A DNA stretch of 64,000 bases, taken from contig NC_079209.1 in NCBI RefSeq assembly GCF_026745355.1, positions 35,739,200 to 35,803,199 of the forward strand, given 5' to 3'. Both the position numbers and the translations under genes were made by a program. The notes beneath the pieces were generated by a model, which was given only the letters and a program-made list of their open reading frames with translations, did not search any database and was not told the DNA's origin. Origin of the DNA: Beta vulgaris subsp. vulgaris. Lineage: Eukaryota; Streptophyta; Magnoliopsida; Caryophyllales; Amaranthaceae. This document shows positions 53,187 through 64,000 of this stretch, one piece after another. Each line of letters opens with the position of its first letter. Within the stretch, counting starts at the first letter, position 1.

Positions 53187-53779
53187 AGATGAACGTGAAA
53201 AACATGAACAAACTGAACAAGCCCTTAAGGTCTGCAAAGAACACATAGAATGGCTTAAGAAAATGAGAACAGATGTTGAAACTAGATTCTTTGACTTGTT
53301 TGACAAAAACTTAAAAATCAAAGAATATTAGAAAGTGTGAAAAATGAAAATTATTTAATCAATTTAGAAATTTCACACTTGAAGGAGTTTGTCCCTGTTC
53401 TAAGCTCCTTTGATATAAGATCAACCCCTTTGAAAGGATAAAGATCTGATATTGAAAATTTGAATAAAGAAAAAAAATTATTTTAATGGAACAAATCTGC
53501 AATCTTAAAAAGGAACTGGTTGTCGCAAGGAACATAGGCAAAACGAGTGACATGACAGGAGACAAAACTAAGTTGCAAGTTGGAGTGAGGGGGAACAACA
53601 CATGGTATCTTGATAGTGGTTCTTCCGAGCACATGACAGGAGACAAAACTAAGTTTCTCTCACTCACAACCTATGAAGGTGGAAGTGTAACATTTGGTGA
53701 CAATAAGAAAGGTAACATAGTTGCCATGGGCAAGGTTGGTAAGTCACCATACACTCCATTGAGAATGTATTTTAGTTGA
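53187..53779 (+). pseudogene. Gag-protease linker and protease of Sirevirus-like element
   Basis: 53187-53480 is charged and broken. From 53486 the frame has NNTWYLDSGSSEHMTGDKTKF (53598-53660), the copia protease active site with DSG intact, followed by GGSVTFGDNKKGNI. The word MTGDKTK occurs twice (53550 and 53633), which looks like a local copying event. It ends at 53779 with a stop. Confidence 0.88.
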
Positions 53780-53959
53780 AGGTCTAAAACATAATCATTG
53801 AGTATTTCCCAATTCTGTGACAAGGGAAATATTGTAAAATTTAATAAGAAAAATGCTTGATCATTAACATTAAAACTAAGAAGGTTATCTTGGAAGGAAC
53901 AAGGAAAGGGAACACATATATTGTGGATCTTGATCTTGTTCCTAAAATCAATTAACGTG

Positions 53960-54940
53960 TCTTAGTGTTATTGAAGATGATTCACTTCTGTGGCACAAAC
54001 GTCTAGGACATGCTAGCTTTTCATTACTTGAAAACTTAGATCAAAAGATCTTGTTTTGGATTACCATCCATAAAATTTCATATTGATCAAGTTTGTGATG
54101 CATGTGCACGAGGAAGCAAGTTAGATCCTCTTTCATGTATAAAACGATAGTAAGTACCAGTAAACCATTAGAACTGATTCATATGGACTAGTGTGGACTT
54201 ATGAGAATTCAAAGTAGAAGTGGAAAGAGGTATGTATTAGTTATTGTGATGACTATTCTAGGTATACATGGGTTATCTCTAGTAAAGATGAGACTTATGA
54301 TGAGTTCCTTGTCTTTGCTAAAAGAGTTCAACATTTGAGTGGTCATAAAATAATGCATATTAGATCTGATCATGGCAAAGAATTTGAAAATTATAAATTT
54401 GATGACTTAAGCAGAGATAATGGCCTAGATCATAATTTTTCTGCCCCTAGGACACCACAACAAAATGGTGTTGTAGAAAGGAAAAATAGAACTTTGGAGG
54501 AAATGTCTAGATACATGTTAATTGCTAGTGAGCTTCCAAGGAACTTTTGGGCTGAAGCTGTTAATACTGCTTGTCACATAATTAATGGTGCCATGATGAG
54601 ACCTATCATTAACAAAACTCCTTATGAACTTTACTTTGGAAAGAAACCCAATATCACTTATTTTAGAACTTTTGGTTACAAATGTTTTGTGCATAATAAT
54701 GGAAAAGATAATCTTGGCAAATTTGATGCAAGGAGTGATGAAGCAATATTCTTAGGATACTCATCACATAGTAAAGCTTATAGAGTATATAACAAAAGAA
54801 CTATGTGTGTCGAAGAGAATATTCATGTAATCTTTGATGAATCTGACAAATACAATCCAAGCATACAGGTTGATGACTATGAAATTGGGTTGGTACAACC
54901 AATGAGAAAAATGCAGATTCAAATGAAGAAGAAGAAGTAA
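53960..54940 (+). pseudogene. Integrase of Sirevirus-like element
   Basis: The pre-integrase motif LWHKRLGHASFSLLENL is near 53988-54040 and a C..C pair near 54090. The core has SGKRYVLVIV near 54215 (frame change just after) and then a long open piece from 54335: RSDHGKEFEN (second aspartate), APRTPQQNGVVERKNRTLEEM (glutamate), and the copia C-terminal block FGKKPNITYFRTFGYKCFV and FLGYSSHSKAYRVYN. The frame ends at 54940 in a lysine run. Stops and shifts before 54335 inactivate it. Confidence 0.92.
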
Positions 54941-55129
54941 AAGAGGAAAGGAACGAAGAAATGGAAATCACAAAATGATGTTCCTGTTCCTCAAGGTGAG
55001 GAAGTTTTCTGTTCCTCAAGATGAAGGAACAGAGTCTACTATGGCTAACAGAGGAACAACTGATCAAGTTCCTCATCTACTCAAGGAACTCACGAGGAAC
55101 AACTGTTCCTATAAGAGAATTTCAACCTA

Positions 55130-56060
55130 AACCTTGGAGACAACAAAAATCACATCAAATGGAACTCATAATCAGTGACATATCAAACTAGATCTCAGTT
55201 AAGGAATTTAATTTCATGCGTTCCTATCAATGATGGAACCAAGAAATCATGAATAAGCCCTAACTGACTCTGATTGGATCACTGCCATGCAAACTGAATT
55301 AAATGGGTTCGAAAGAAACAAGGTATGGCATCTAGTTCCCTCTTCTAAACAACAAAAATAATTGGCTTAAAATGGGTGTTTAGAAAATAACTAGATGAAT
55401 ATGGAACCATTGTCAGGAACAAAGCTAGACTTGTGGTAAAAGGTTACAATCAACAAGAAGGAATAGACTATGAAGAAACCTTTGCTCCTGTAGCTAGATT
55501 AGAAGCCATTAGAATTTTAATTGCATTTGCTGCTTATATGGGATTTAAATTATATCAAATGGATGTTAAGTGTGCATTTCTAAATGGCTATTTAAATGAA
55601 GATGTATATGTTGAACAACCCCCAGGCTTTGAAAACAATAATCTCCCAAACCATGTCTACAAGCTTGATAAGGCTCTTTATGGGTTAAAACAAGCGCCTA
55701 GATCATGGTATGAGAGATTATCTAAGTTCCTTTTAGAAAACAATTTTAAAAGAGGAAAGGTTGATAAAACCTTGTTCCTAAAATCGAAAGGAACTGACAT
55801 TTTACTTGTTCAAATATATGTTGATGACATCATATTCGGAGCAACAAATGAAACATTATGCAAAGAATTCTCAAATCTCATGAGTAATGAATTTGAAATG
55901 AGTATGATGGGTGAGTTAAATTTCTTTCTTGGTTACAAATCAAGCAAACTGAAAAGGAATAATTGTTCACCAACAAAAATACATAAAGGAACTATTGAAG
56001 AAATATGGCCTCGAAAACTCAAAGATAAATCACACTCCTATGGGAACTTCAACTAGATTA
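55130..56060 (+). pseudogene. Reverse transcriptase of Sirevirus-like element
   Basis: The main piece is 55433-56056. It has [67 protein letters not shown] and the catalytic [11 protein letters not shown] (55819-55851). Both aspartates are intact. It is broken upstream (55130-55430, with WHLVPSS and an altered WVF block) and downstream near 55930-55990, where [11 protein letters not shown] should lead into QTKYxKDLLKKY. Confidence 0.92.
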
Positions 56061-56735
56061 GATGAAGACTCCATAGGAACAAGTGTTGATCAAACAAAAT
56101 ATAGAGGAATGATTGGTTCACTTTTGTATCTAACTGCTAGTCGTCCAGACATAGCTTTCAGTGTTGGTTTGTGTGCTAGATTTCAAGCAAATCCAAAGAA
56201 TCTCATCTAACTGCCGTGAAGAGAATTCTTAGATATCTTAAAGGAACAGATGATCTTGGACTCTACTATCCAAGAAGTGATACATTTGAGCTAAGAGGAT
56301 ATGCAGATGCAGATTATGCGGAGATCTTGTAAATAGGAAAAGCACCTCAGGTATGGTTCAATTTCTTAGTCATAGTTTAGTTTCTTGGAGTACCAAGAAA
56401 CAAAACACAGTTCTTTATCCACTGTAAGCAGAATATGTAGCAGCTGCTGCATGTTGTCTCAAATGCTTTGGATAAAGCAACAACTTTGTGACTATGGAAT
56501 AAACTTTAATTGTGTTCCTATTTATTGTGATAATACTAGTGCATTAGTATTTCAAAGATCCAGTGCATCATTCAAGAGTTAAGCATATACACATCAGACA
56601 TCACTTTCTAAAAGAAAATGTGGAAAAAGGTTTGATTAAACGTGAGTTTTGTCAAACTGAGAACCAGATTGCTGATATACTAACTAAGCCTCTACAAAGA
56701 GATAGATTTGAAAAATTAAGGCTTGAGTTAGGTTA
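56061..56735 (+). pseudogene. RNase H of Sirevirus-like element
   Basis: YRGMIGSLLYLTASRPDIAFSVGLCARFQANPK (56100-56200) links to RNase H. Subsequent blocks are in three frames: an AVKRILRYLKGT-like region near 56215, YADADYA near 56300, and a YCDNTSALV block near 56525. The last piece (about 56585-56735) has [14 protein letters not shown] and [19 protein letters not shown], the copia pol C-terminus, and ends with a stop. Confidence 0.9.
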
Positions 56736-57289
56736 ATAAAACTTAAGTAATTGTTCCTATTCAATCCCCCATGTTTGAATTAATTTGACTTACTCTGTGT
56801 GATATGAAGTGATTGTGTTTATTGCCTAAGACCATTGCAAAATAAAGTTAAAACATAAACATGAATTAAAGGAATAAAACAACTCACAAATGTCACATAA
56901 TACTCCCCTTACTGTTCCTAAGGTAAAGAAACATGCATAATATGAAGAACTTGATATGTAGCATAGTTGTTCCTATAGCAAAGTTCCTTAGCTTTTATTT
57001 TCTTTTCAAAAATTAAAATTCCATAAAAATCCAAAAATATCCGAAAATCCCAAAAATATAGGAATCAGATTTAATTAAATCTTGATTCTCATTTATCTTT
57101 TTTTCGTATTTTTTATTTTTTTTGTTTTTACATGTGTAACCCTTCACCTACTGATGCTACTGTTAATGCATTTCATCTTCCTCTTAATTTAATCTCATAA
57201 ACCGTGTTCCTTAGACTCTTCAACTTCGCCATTAACAATCCTCCACACACCTCTTCACAAACCATAAAACCCCAACCTTACTTCACAAT
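56736..57289 (+). other. Noncoding spacer after pol, Sirevirus-like element
   Basis: No gene seen. It contains several GTTCCTA/AGGAACA words and, near 57005-57070, a run of AAATCCAAAAAT-type words. Confidence 0.6.
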
Positions 57290-58870
57290 ATGGCAAAAAC
57301 ATCACGCAATTCACCTTTTCCAAACACAAAATCCCAAAACTTCAAAATGGAAACCTCTTCTCCTACCAAAACCCTAGAAACCGAACAAATTCAAGAAACT
57401 CCCATAGAATAACAAAATTAGAATCTCCAAGAAGGAGTGTGAGAAGAAGGAAATTGATAGGGGAAGATGATGAAGAAGAATCCCCGGAACAAACTCTGGG
57501 GGAAGAAGAAGTAACCCATTTTTCTTCCAAAGGAACTGCTCCTTCTTCATCCAAGAAACGAGTTAAACGAAGTGAGTCAAGGTATGTGTTAGGTTTTTGT
57601 GTAGATTTAGAATGGGCAAAAGAAGTCCAATGTAATGAATTGACTGATATTATAAAGGAACAGGGTATGGAATACCTTTTGAATATGCATTTAACAATGC
57701 TCTAGTTCCTTTAGCAATGGATGAATTTTGTGCGAATTTTACTACACTGATGGTATTTGCACAACTGAAGTAAGGGGAAGAAAATAAAATTTACTAAAGA
57801 AACTTTGGCAAGATTTGGGAAGTTCCTTGCAAAGGAACAGATTTGTATTTTAAAGGAAAGGAACTGTTTCTTTCCTAATTTTCCCAAGACAAATTGTTGA
57901 ATCTTTTGGGGAATTGCTGGTCAGAACAATAAACCACAACCTACTCTCTCCTGTCCACAAAGTCTTTTAATTTAGTTTGGAGAGCACTCATTCCTCGAAC
58001 TGAAAAGAGGAATGAAGTGGGTCTCTTGGACATGTGTTATATGTTCTGCTAGATCACCACATACAAATCAACTTTCCTTCTCTTTTCATCCAACATCTTA
58101 CCCATTGATAGAAAAAATTGTTAGTTGGTTATGGCGCTTTGATTACATCTCTCCTTCATCACTTTAAGGTAAAGATAATGGTTGGCCACTTTAGGAATTA
58201 AGCAGGGAAATATTTAATGAGAAAACTCTAATGGTTGGATCTCTCTGTGCAAGAGGGAGTACTAACTCAAGGGAGAACACTCCCAGTTCCTCTAGCAAGA
58301 GGAAACTGCAGGGCAGTTGAAGAGGAACTGGCAGATGTATTTTGGAGGAACCAGTTCCTGACACCATGAACCAAGGAACCTAAACCAAAGAGGCGCAAAG
58401 TTGCCAAAAACCTACCCCTCTGTTCCTAAAGAGTTAGGCAGAGCTCTAGACTGAAAATTGCTCTTTCTGCCCTGTTCCTTCCAACAAGGACTCTCCTTAG
58501 TTCTTTCTGATGTGGAGGAACAGGAACAAACTCTACCAAGGAACCCACTCCTCCATCACATAAATCTCTGTTCCCTCACTAAACTTCTTCCATCTCTCCC
58601 TCATCCTTTTTCTGTTCCTTCCAGCTTTGTACAGATAAAGGATGAGTTGACTGGTCCTAATCCCTTCTCCACCACTCTACAAATCTTCCACCACCACCAC
58701 TTTTCTTCCTCAATATAACACCACTTCCATCTGTTTCTATCCAGGAACTGATGGTCCTTCAAACAACCTACCCATTCCTCCACCAAAACCTACTGCCTCT
58801 GGTTCTAAGGGTGAGGAACAAGTTCCTTCGGATGATTGTGGCTGGGTAAATGAAGTTTGTCTCCTGCACA
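57290..58870 (+). pseudogene. Additional 3' ORF of Sirevirus-like element
   Basis: ATG at 57290 starts MAKTSRNSPFPNTKSQNFKM. It soon breaks, then 57439-57705 is open: an acidic stretch (GEDDEEESPEQTLGEEE), serine/lysine-rich segment, and SESRYVLGFCVDLEWAKEV. Further fragments rich in proline and serine follow to about 58870, frames changing often. Sirevirus elements often carry an extra ORF at this place, sometimes called envelope-like. I see no clear membrane segment, and the homology cannot be confirmed by eye. GGAAC words are common here too. Confidence 0.5.
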
Positions 58871-59635
58871 ACATATGATAAAATTTTATAATCATCTTCA
58901 CTGGACTTAGATGATAAAACTGACAAAATGTGGGTCTTATGAAAGTTCTAAGTGATACGGATTGAGCAACAAAAGAAGATGGAGACAATGGCCCTAGCCT
59001 TGAGAGTTTGAAGCAGAAGTTGGTGAAAATCATGGTGAAGTGATGAAGAAACTGGAGGATGTGGTAGAAGAAGAAGTTGTTGAGGAACACATTCCCCTTC
59101 CCTTTCTAGTTCTTTTCTCTGTTGTCTTTCGAGGAACAAGACTGTTAGCTTTGTTTTTTCTTTCTTTTCTTTCTTTGTCTCTTTTTGTAGTTCAAGGAAC
59201 AAGTGCTATATAATATGACTTTTGCTATTTTGTCTTCGTTTGTGATTTATGTGCATAATTTCTTCCTTGGAATGGCTAGTATTCTGTGATTGATGTTTGA
59301 GCTAGTTTACCCTTTGTATATTCTAACTTAACCATGATTGGTGCTTGCTTATGGTCTCAAGGTCTTGAAATCAACTCATGAAATCATGTAGAGTTTGCTC
59401 TTTTTGAAGATGACAAAGGGGGAAAAGATTTAAGGAACAAACTGTACATAAAATGAATAAATTGAAAAGGTAAATGAAAAATCAAAAATAGGTTAAAGGT
59501 AAATGAAAAATCAAAATCAAACATTAAGTAGGTTACTTAATTTTGTTGTATTTTTCATTTTGTTTTATTGTTTTATCTTTTTCATTCACTTATATTATTT
59601 GTTATTTCCTTAGTTTGTACCTTTGTTTCATCATC
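58871..59635 (+). other. 3' noncoding part of Sirevirus-like element
   Basis: A short helical, charged remnant (SLKQKLVKIMV near 59000) may be the end of the additional ORF. The rest is T-rich noncoding sequence leading to the polypurine tract, with a duplicated AGGTAAATGAAAAATCAAAA segment at 59468-59516. Confidence 0.5.
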
Positions 59636-59649
59636 AAAAAGGGGGAAAT
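59636..59649 (+). other. Polypurine tract of Sirevirus-like element
   Basis: AAAAAGGGGGAAAT directly precedes the right LTR. Confidence 0.9.
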
Positions 59650-61005
59650 TGTTGAACCCTAGTTTTGATGATGACAAAGGAACAAAGATGCAAACTAAGT
59701 AGTGAACTAATGAGTTATTTAAGTGTATGATTTTTAAGGTATCATTGAAAGGAACAAAGAGAATACTAAGTCAAGGAAGAAATCAAGTGAGGATTTTGAA
59801 GACTAAGTGAAGATGTTTCTCTAATTGATACTGGAGCAGCATTGGAGCAAGGAGAATAAAACAAGGCGTTTTTATTTTCTAGTTCCATTGTAAAGGAACA
59901 AGTAATGTTGGTAAGGAACATTGGCAGTTTTATTTGAGAATGATAGTTTGTTCCTTTGTAAGGAACAGACGAATAGGCACTAAACAAATCAGTTAAAGGA
60001 ACTTATAAATAAAAGGATCTAGACTTAGGCTCGAAGCATTATAATGATTCACTAATGGAAGTTGAGTAAATCATGCCTAAAAATAGGTAACCGTTTTTAT
60101 CTAAGAGAAAATCCGTTTTTAGAAAATCTTTTTAAGGAAAAGATTTTGTTTTCGAAAAAGATAAGAAAAATATTATTCGGTTTTTTAAGGATTTTATTTA
60201 AAAGATAATATTTTCTTAAAGGATTTAATTTCAGTTTAATATTAAATCTGTTTTAAATTAAAACTGATTTTCGGATAATGCTCAAGTAATTCCTATAATC
60301 TAGGAGCAGTAACTAAAACATGTCCACGTCTAAGTAGTGATCATGGGATGTGTTAAGGAACGTGTTCCTTAAGGGAAGGAACATCATGGGATAATGGTTT
60401 ATCACAAATAAACGTTTTAATTCCCACGTTCTATATTACTGTTACTATAAATATTGAAGTCTAAATAAGTTCCAAATTGTGTCTGACTAAGTGATTTAGT
60501 GAGTTTAACTAATTAAGTGTCAGTGCCTTCATTCTCTCATAATAGCCATTTGTTCTTTGCTTACTTACTCTAATTCCACTAAGCTTATTTCGATCAATTG
60601 TATTTTGGTTTTTGGGGTAAGGGGACTTTGAGTGAAGTTCTGTAAGAGAGAAGCTTTGAGTAAAGCTAGTAAGAGTGGAAGAAATCTTCGAGTGAAGTTG
60701 AGAGGAACTGCTGTTAAGGGAACAGTGGCTCAGGAACTTGAGTTTAGGAACTCAAGGTGTGGCTCGAGAATAAATTAGGTTGTAACAAAGTTGTTTGGCC
60801 TAATTAGTGAAAGAGTTGAGTTTAAAATCCCTAGTGGTCGAGGTTGTTTCTTCTTGTTGGGCCCAAGAAGTTTTTCCTCGTAAAAATCCCTTGTGTTCCT
60901 CTAGCTTGTTTGTTGGTTTAAGTTTAAATTTTCGCAAAAAGTTACGTTTATTTCTACACATACAGTTCATCCCCCCCCTCTTGTAGTGTTCCTAGGGAAA
61001 TAACA
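59650..61005 (+). repeat. 3' LTR of Sirevirus-like element
   Basis: It is 1356 bp long with ends TGTTGAACCC and AATAACA. It shows the uninserted state of the CACTA target near 59700-59715. It contains several inverted GTTCCTT/AAGGAAC pairs (see the palindrome at 60353-60372). Confidence 0.95.
60353..60372. repeat. TTAAGGAAC palindrome, right LTR
   Basis: Same structure as 51305-51324. A second shared inverted pair, GTTCCTT...AAGGAAC with a three-base spacer, lies at 50914-50930 and in the matching place near 59950. Confidence 0.85.
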
Positions 61006-61260
61006 CATTCCTTAAACGTTTTTAGATTAACTAGAAAAACCAATTATGTTGATCTGGATATTGTGAAAATCTTTTCTAGTCTTTCCTTCCTTTTTAAATA
61101 CAGAAAATGGAATAATTTTGACAGTGCTCCTGTATCTACCAATACTTTACCCAAACGCACCCCCTTAAAATCCACATTTAAGAATAAAGCCTTAGTATTT
61201 TTATTATCAACACCCTATGATCTAAAGATCTTATCTATGATTAATTTCTCCTAATCAGCT
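61006..61260 (-). pseudogene. Protease active-site part of Tat element 2
   Basis: On the minus strand VLVDTGALSKLF near 61155-61115 is the aspartic protease active site (DTGA). It continues across the Sirevirus-like insertion to the block at 49060. The CATTC duplication at 61006-61010 marks the break. Confidence 0.8.
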
Positions 61261-64000
61261 CTTAAAGATGTTTCACTAGGCATTCTCGTTTGTGGTGGAT
61301 TTAAGTAAGAGGATAAACTAGGCATTCTCGTTTGTCCCCCCTTGAATCGTCTTAGATTTTTCCTTTGTTTTGAGAATCTTAGGAACTGGGATTTGACTTA
61401 CATCTTCCTCTTTTTCTTTTGAGAAAAAGTACGACCCATATCAATTTTATTCTTGGTCCTTGACTCCTGGACCTCTTCTGGAATGGAAGTTGATAAGCAC
61501 GGACATATGTAGGGTCATTTGGTATGACTTGTGTTCTGATCATCTCAAAAGTTAGTTTATTTAAATATGATGAACACATACCTCCCCTTAGAGCCTTTAG
61601 CCCTCTATTGCCCTAGTTTGCAATGGGGATTTTTGAGCAACTTCCTTGTAAGTTTTATTCTCCTTAGGCATCGCCAGACTTGGATTTGTTTTAGCATTTA
61701 CATGAACCTTAGCTTTGGCTAAACTGCGCTTGTATGCTTCTAACTCCATGGCTTGATGCTCTATCTCTAAGACAACCAATCTATTGAGATTTAATTGTCT
61801 CGTAAGGAACCCTCTGAAGACTTGGCATTGGTCTGTTGTATGCGACCCATTCATATGCCATCTGCACATGTTTTCTAGTCCTTCTTAATTAGCTATCTTT
61901 GGCATGATCAGGACTCCTTCATCAAGCAGCCTATTAAAGATCTGGTTACCAGTGGCTTGAGATGCCTATAGAACAATAGTAAAATAATTATTAATTGCCA
62001 CCATATTACAGGATAATTGGAATGGTTCTTCCACTCCAATCACGTTAACAACTTCTTCATCAAGGAACATGATATTTTTCTTATCAATCTCATCCTGAAT
62101 TTTATTTCTAAACACAATACATTCAGGACTATTATGGGTAATTGCATCATGCCATTTATAGTACTTTTTTCCTTTAACTTCATCAGCAGTTTTCAATTTA
62201 TTCCTCCCTACCAATTTTATCTTTATCTTCTTATTAGATAATAACCAGTCAAAGATGGCGCTAGATTTTTTTAGCATCAAAAGTATGTGTCCTCTTTTGC
62301 CCAGACTTTAAGTCTTTTGGCGCTGAGAGTTCTCTTTTCTCAAGGGGAGAACACTTATAAGGTACTCCCTGGACGATTTCAGCCACATCTACCTCTGGTG
62401 ATGCTTCAAAGTGGAAGGGTTGCTCATTCGGAGCGGAGAAACTCTGGTGCCTTGCTACACTTTCAGCCTGCAGGTTCCGTTCATACCTCATGGCCAAAAA
62501 TGCTAATTCAACAAAATCACCAAAGGCATGGCCATCAAACCTTTTTCAAAACTGAATCAACATCCCCTCTTGAGCCATTTGTACAAATTCTCTCTCAGAT
62601 ATGCTAACATGACACCTAATCTTAGCCATTTTAAACCTAGCTAGGTAGTCTCTACAGACTCTCCTAGCTTTTGTTGGATTCTGGCCAAGTCACTTAAAGT
62701 CACTCCAGGTTCAGTGCATGCAAAATGATTAGTAAATTGCACCTGCATGTCCTGCCATGAGTGAATAGAATTGGGTGGTAAATTTGTGTACCACCAAAAA
62801 TCTATTTCAGTTAGAGACATAGAAAACATTCTTAATTTCAAAAATTCATTATCAGCTGCCTCCCTACACTGACAATTGAACCTAACTAGATATTCCTTGA
62901 TTGACACTCTATTATTGCCTGAGAATAAAGTAAAGTCAGGTATTTTGAATGTCCTAGGGAATGGATTGACTCTATCAATCCATTCAGGGTAAGGCTTTTG
63001 ACCTATCTGCCTATGAACTCTCCTAGAGTTATCAGTTGGATCAGTGCCTCAACTTGTGTTGCTATGGGATCTTGATTTCTCCCTGGAAATTCTAATTTCC
63101 ATTTCCAATATTTCCCATTTGATCATAAATATGATTTGGGTTAGGACTGAAAGGTTGATTATGATAACCTCCCATAGGAAATGCACACAGTTAGGATTAT
63201 TTGTTCCCTGTGCCATTTGTGTCTGGAACATGTGCCCATTAGTGGGTACCCCTTGTTGGTAAGTTCCAATTTCATGAGCAAATGGAGCATGATTATTACC
63301 ATAACCTGGGGAATTCCCATAATGAGACGTCCCAGTGATAGGTGGTTGTAAGGCATATAGGTAGAAGATGAAGGGTTCCCAACCATAGTTGGCAGATTTA
63401 GAGGCATATATGCGTGAGGTGAACTATTGTTGTTTGCAACAAAAGCACCTTGGCTCTGTCCTCCATGTGATGGTCCAGGTTGGTGTGTGTTATCTCCAAA
63501 AATTCCACCACCCATGGAAAAAGAAAGTTGGTGACGTCCTGGCGCCTGGTGCAAATTTGGCTCCACGCTTGCTGCCATTTCATCACTTCTACTAAAATTC
63601 CCATTACCACATTCTCCAAGGCTCAAGGGACTTGCCCTCGTTCGACGCCCTTGAGAGGAAGTTAATGGATCATTCGAGACCACTGGATCTCTATTCTCAA
63701 CGTGGGAAAAATGTACCCTTGATGGATAAGCTATTGGGAGATCTAGCATTATTCCACGATCTCCTTGTGTCCTATTTAGTGGGACTTCTCCTAAAGCCTT
63801 GAGCAGTTTCTCATTGAGTTGGTAGTGTTTTTCAACTAATGGTTCCAGGCGAGTAACTACTTCAGTAGCAAGAGATGTTGACATTGTCGTAAAGGTTGCA
63901 CTCATTGTATCATTAATATCTACGAGTATTCGATCAATTTGCCTAGAGTTAATATCTCTATTCTCCTCACTTATCCTTTGAAGGATATCAGTAAAGACTC
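61261..64000 (-). pseudogene. Gag of Tat element 2 (continues past window edge)
   Basis: The frame is open from the right edge through 63905 (methionine) to 63159, with ATEVVTRLEPLVEKHYQLNEKLL and a low-complexity, glycine/proline/histidine-rich stretch. The Gag core is at 62641-62907: MSIKEYLVRFNCQCREAADNE, WYTNLPPNSIHSWQDM and RIQQKLGESVE. Downstream come two zinc-finger-like segments: YYKWHDAITHNSPECIVF (62170-62115, first cysteine changed to tyrosine) and CRWHMNGSHTTDQCQVF (61866-61815, C-X2-H-X4-H-X4-C). Several frameshifts separate the pieces. The order matches plant Tat Gag proteins. Confidence 0.85.

Larger units (their letters stand above)
49112..61005 (+). mobile_element. Sirevirus-like Ty1/copia element
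   Basis: This 11.9-kb element (10.4 kb without its CACTA insertion) has LTR ends TGTTGAACCC and AATAACA and a perfect 5-bp duplication CATTC (49107-49111, 61006-61010). Order on the plus strand is LTR, initiator-methionine tRNA site, gag with zinc knuckle, protease, integrase, reverse transcriptase, RNase H, then a long 3' region with an additional ORF, polypurine tract and LTR. Copia order plus an extra 3' ORF and GATGATGACAAAGG at the LTR start fit the Sirevirus (SIRE1/Maximus) lineage. All genes are broken. Confidence 0.92.
45743..64000 (-). mobile_element. Tat element 2, oldest layer of the right-hand nest (runs off window)
   Basis: This gypsy element on the minus strand comprises gag (61260-64000, continuing past the edge), protease (split), reverse transcriptase, RNase H, second RNase H and integrase. 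It is interrupted by a Sirevirus-like element (49112-61005, duplication CATTC) in the protease and by an Athila element at 45742/45743 in the integrase. The remaining integrase and 3' LTR are not found in the window. The second RNase H places it in the Tat clade. Confidence 0.9.

Overview
The window is plant nuclear DNA from the repeat-rich, probably pericentromeric or heterochromatic part of a large flowering-plant genome. I base this on plant-specific retrotransposon lineages (chromodomain Tekay-like Ty3/gypsy, Tat elements with a second RNase H, Athila, Sirevirus-like Ty1/copia), on hAT-like and CACTA-like DNA elements, and on a plant mobile domain (PMD) fragment. I found no intact host gene, no tRNA or rRNA gene and no CRISPR array. 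Almost every base between 1 and 64000 can be placed in a mobile element or its remains. Every retroelement reading frame seen is broken by stops or frameshifts. Base 7 is an N.

Left part (1-25076). An edge-truncated Tekay-type LTR (1-2249, plus sense) sits in a decayed LINE reverse transcriptase (2250-3489, minus). The LINE is cut on its other side by an Ogre/Tat-like 5' LTR (3490-5067) with an adjacent primer-binding site. Its leader is interrupted by a complete Tekay-type element (5269-16603, minus, 5-bp target duplication GAGGG). Next come a solo LTR of a related family (17126-19666, duplication GCCGA), an Athila 5' LTR and truncated leader (about 20480-22085, plus), a PMD pseudogene (22085-23280, minus) and a further Tekay-like LTR remnant (23306-25076).

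Right part (25077-64000) is one deep nest. The host is a Tat element on the minus strand whose gag runs off the right edge. Its protease is split by a Sirevirus-like copia element (49112-61005, duplication CATTC), whose left LTR carries a 1.5-kb CACTA-type element (49168-50667, duplication TGG). The host's integrase is cut by an Athila element (36611-45742). The Athila 3' region is cut by a Tekay-like LTR (25077-25702 and 36104-36610). That LTR is split by a complete second Tat element (25703-36103, duplication GCCAT). The second Tat's reverse transcriptase is split by a hAT-like element (32156-32779, duplication TCTTTTCC). The insertion order along this chain is therefore readable without dating.

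The most interesting content is an apparently multi-exon antisense gene inside the second Tat element (about 26587-28705, plus), the CACTA-type element packed with subterminal hairpins, the hAT-like element filled with TTCGGATCGG-type repeats, and the saturation of the Sirevirus-like element with GGAAC/GTTCC motifs. Family names rest on protein motifs, LTR ends, primer-binding sites and domain order read by eye; no database search was possible.
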